Below, one piece after another: positions 62,764 through 64,000 of a DNA stretch of 64,000 nt; the stretch's first letter is position 1, and each line of letters opens with the position of its first letter. The stretch lies in NCBI RefSeq assembly GCF_963662805.1, contig NZ_OY759854.1:282678-346677 (forward strand), written 5' to 3'. This DNA is from an uncultured Cohaesibacter sp. GTDB taxonomy: Bacteria > Pseudomonadota > Alphaproteobacteria > Rhizobiales > Cohaesibacteraceae. Position numbers and translations under genes: made by a program. The notes beneath the pieces are model-generated. The model worked only from the letters and a program-made list of their open reading frames with translations. It ran no database searches and was not told the origin of the DNA.

Positions 62764-64000
62764 CTAAAGGCCGGTGTTGTCCCGAAAGGCATACCAGGCA
62801 AAAGCCGGAGGAAGACTGAAGCGCCGCCAAGGGCCAAGCTCGAAGCGGCGCATCGGCTTTTTCATCAGGTCCGCATGGGGGAGGGTTTCCTTGCCCAGAG
62901 CAAGATCGGCAACGAGCGTGCCGCAATAGGGGGCCATCGAAACGCCGTTGCCATGATAGGCCAGTGCCGCATGGGCCCCGTCCATGCCGGGAAGTGCTCC
63001 GGCGAATGGCGTCAGACGACGCGTCATGCAAATGAGACCGGACCAGAAATAGGGCGTCTCGACATGCTGCCATGCGGGGAACATGCGCTCGAAATCCGCA
63101 CGCGCCTTCTGCCGTGTCGTTTCCATCGCCGACTTCGTGACATAGACCGAACCGCGCACTCCAAGCATCATGCGCCGATCCGGAAGCAGGCGGAAGTAGT
63201 GCAAGAGATTGCGGGTATCGACCACCATCTGCTCACTGTGCCAACCCTGCTCGGCGATTTCCGCCTCGCTCAACGGGCGCGAGACGAGAATGTTCGACTG
63301 GACGGGAAGATAGCGCCCGGCGAGCGGCTTCGGCAGGTCATCGCTGCTGTAGCCATTAGTCGCGACAATCAGCTTTCTTGCTTTCACGACGCCGCGCTTG
63401 CTCACAAGATTATAGCCATTCTCGGCTTGGATCTTGGTGATGGGGCTGTCGTGGAAGATCCGGACACCTGCCTTTCGCACCACATCGGTCATTTGCAGAG
63501 CGAATTTCATCGGATTGAGGGCAAAGCCGATGGGCGCATGGACCGCCGCATGAAAATCGGGGCTGTTAAGGCCCTGCTCGATCATCGCCGCCTTGTCGAG
63601 GAATTCTGCCGCGAGGCCATAGCGTCGTTTGTACTGCTCGCCATAGTCTTTTACTTCGGCAATCGCGGAGGGACGGTGCGCCGCAAAGGAGTAGCCCTTG
63701 GAATGCCGGTCGATCTCGAGGCCATGATGTTCAATCGTCTCCTCGACCAGATCGACGGCGGCACGCTCGGCAGCGAAATAGGTCTTGGCGTCCGTCGTCC
63801 CATACCGTCGCTCGATGTGATCATCGCTGACCTTGGATCCACCCACACTCACCAGACCACCGTTGCGGCCTGACGCGCCCCAGCCGGGGCCTTTCGCATC
63901 AATCACCACCACATCTGCGCCGCTCTGGGCCAGCCGAAGCGCCGCGAAGAGGCCGGTGTAGCCCGCTCCGAGCACTGCAAAATCGCAAGCGACGTCGCCC
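62764..64000 (-). CDS. FAD-dependent oxidoreductase (DAO family), N-terminus outside the window
   Basis: Flavoprotein of the amine/amino-acid oxidoreductase family (YurR/PuuB-like by general look). The frame is open through base 64000: the residues before VLGAGYTG (GDVACDFA) show that the gene continues beyond the edge, so the true start is not visible; an internal ATG at 63975 should not be used. Motifs: VLGAGYTGLFAALRLAQSG, GPGWGASGRNGG, and the closing YHGNGVSMAPYCGTLVADL. Its 3' end faces the M24 peptidase gene with 24 bases between. It may belong to the same catabolic pathway. Confidence 0.88.
   Translation of the reverse strand, partial: GDVACDFAVLGAGYTGLFAALRLAQSGADVVVIDAKGPGWGASGRNGGLVSVGGSKVSDDHIERRYGTTDAKTYFAAERAAVDLVEETIEHHGLEIDRHSKGYSFAAHRPSAIAEVKDYGEQYKRRYGLAAEFLDKAAMIEQGLNSPDFHAAVHAPIGFALNPMKFALQMTDVVRKAGVRIFHDSPITKIQAENGYNLVSKRGVVKARKLIVATNGYSSDDLPKPLAGRYLPVQSNILVSRPLSEAEIAEQGWHSEQMVVDTRNLLHYFRLLPDRRMMLGVRGSVYVTKSAMETTRQKARADFERMFPAWQHVETPYFWSGLICMTRRLTPFAGALPGMDGAHAALAYHGNGVSMAPYCGTLVADLALGKETLPHADLMKKPMRRFELGPWRRFSLPPAFAWYAFRDNTGL

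Noticed and set aside
1..64000. tRNA or rRNA genes, CRISPR arrays, insertion sequences, prophage
   Set aside because: No cloverleaf-like or rRNA segments, no regularly spaced repeats, and no transposase or phage protein were recognised by eye; a covariance-model search would be needed for small RNAs.

Overview
The window reads as a stretch of a medium-to-high-GC alphaproteobacterial chromosome, most likely Hyphomicrobiales (Rhizobiales). A marine or host-associated lineage of the Cohaesibacter/Stappia type is only a guess from gene style. Support comes from the number of solute importers (parts of five ABC systems, one MFS and one BCCT carrier), RpiR, LacI and LysR regulators beside catabolic operons, alphaproteobacterial-style chemoreceptors, a PQQ-type sugar dehydrogenase and a cytoplasmic-type sulfatase. 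I saw no rRNA, tRNA, CRISPR array, prophage or insertion sequence.

Layout. 1-2387 (minus): a HAD phosphatase and two oligopeptide-type ABC permeases, the second cut by the window edge. 2872-4908 (minus): a chemoreceptor. 5123-14627: a divergent locus with an RpiR-type repressor (minus) facing FAD-oxidase, MFS carrier, EtfB, EtfA, SDR, FGGY kinase and BCCT carrier genes (plus), with strong GGAAAATTTTCC palindromes between. The gene set recalls the uncharacterised ygc region of E. coli. 14750-32671 (minus): two carbohydrate blocks. One is a family-1 binding protein with MalF/MalG/MalK-like ABC parts, a sulfatase and a DUF4432 epimerase-like protein, with a LysR gene. The other is a family-5 (Dpp-like) ABC importer followed by an alpha/beta hydrolase, a FucI-like isomerase and a D-ribulokinase-like kinase, governed by a divergent LacI regulator at 32931 with three operator-like sites.

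34240-40463 (plus): a PAS-PAS-GGDEF-EAL protein, a second chemoreceptor and a soluble PQQ-type sugar dehydrogenase. 40501-45587 (minus): a compact set of DUF2946-like protein, two NosL-family proteins, a small anchored protein, a MacB/FtsX-type ABC transporter and a polytopic protein with a HHHCPFC motif, without nosZ; I read it as a possible copper-handling system. 45979-50507 (plus): an RND efflux adaptor and pump. 50525-51787: a DUF2254 membrane protein.

51838-64000: a LysR regulator divergent from two tandem FAD amine or amino-acid oxidoreductases, an SDR, a complete Dpp-like ABC importer whose fused double ATPase carries a single-base frameshift, an M24 peptidase and, convergently, a third FAD oxidoreductase that runs off the right edge. 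Together these look like uptake and oxidative breakdown of a small peptide-like or N-substituted amino compound.

The most interesting parts are the ETF-coupled ygc-like pathway with its operator array, the sulfated-sugar block with a sulfatase lacking a signal peptide, and the orphan NosL/ABC system. Functions are inferred from motifs and remembered family features; no search or alignment was run.
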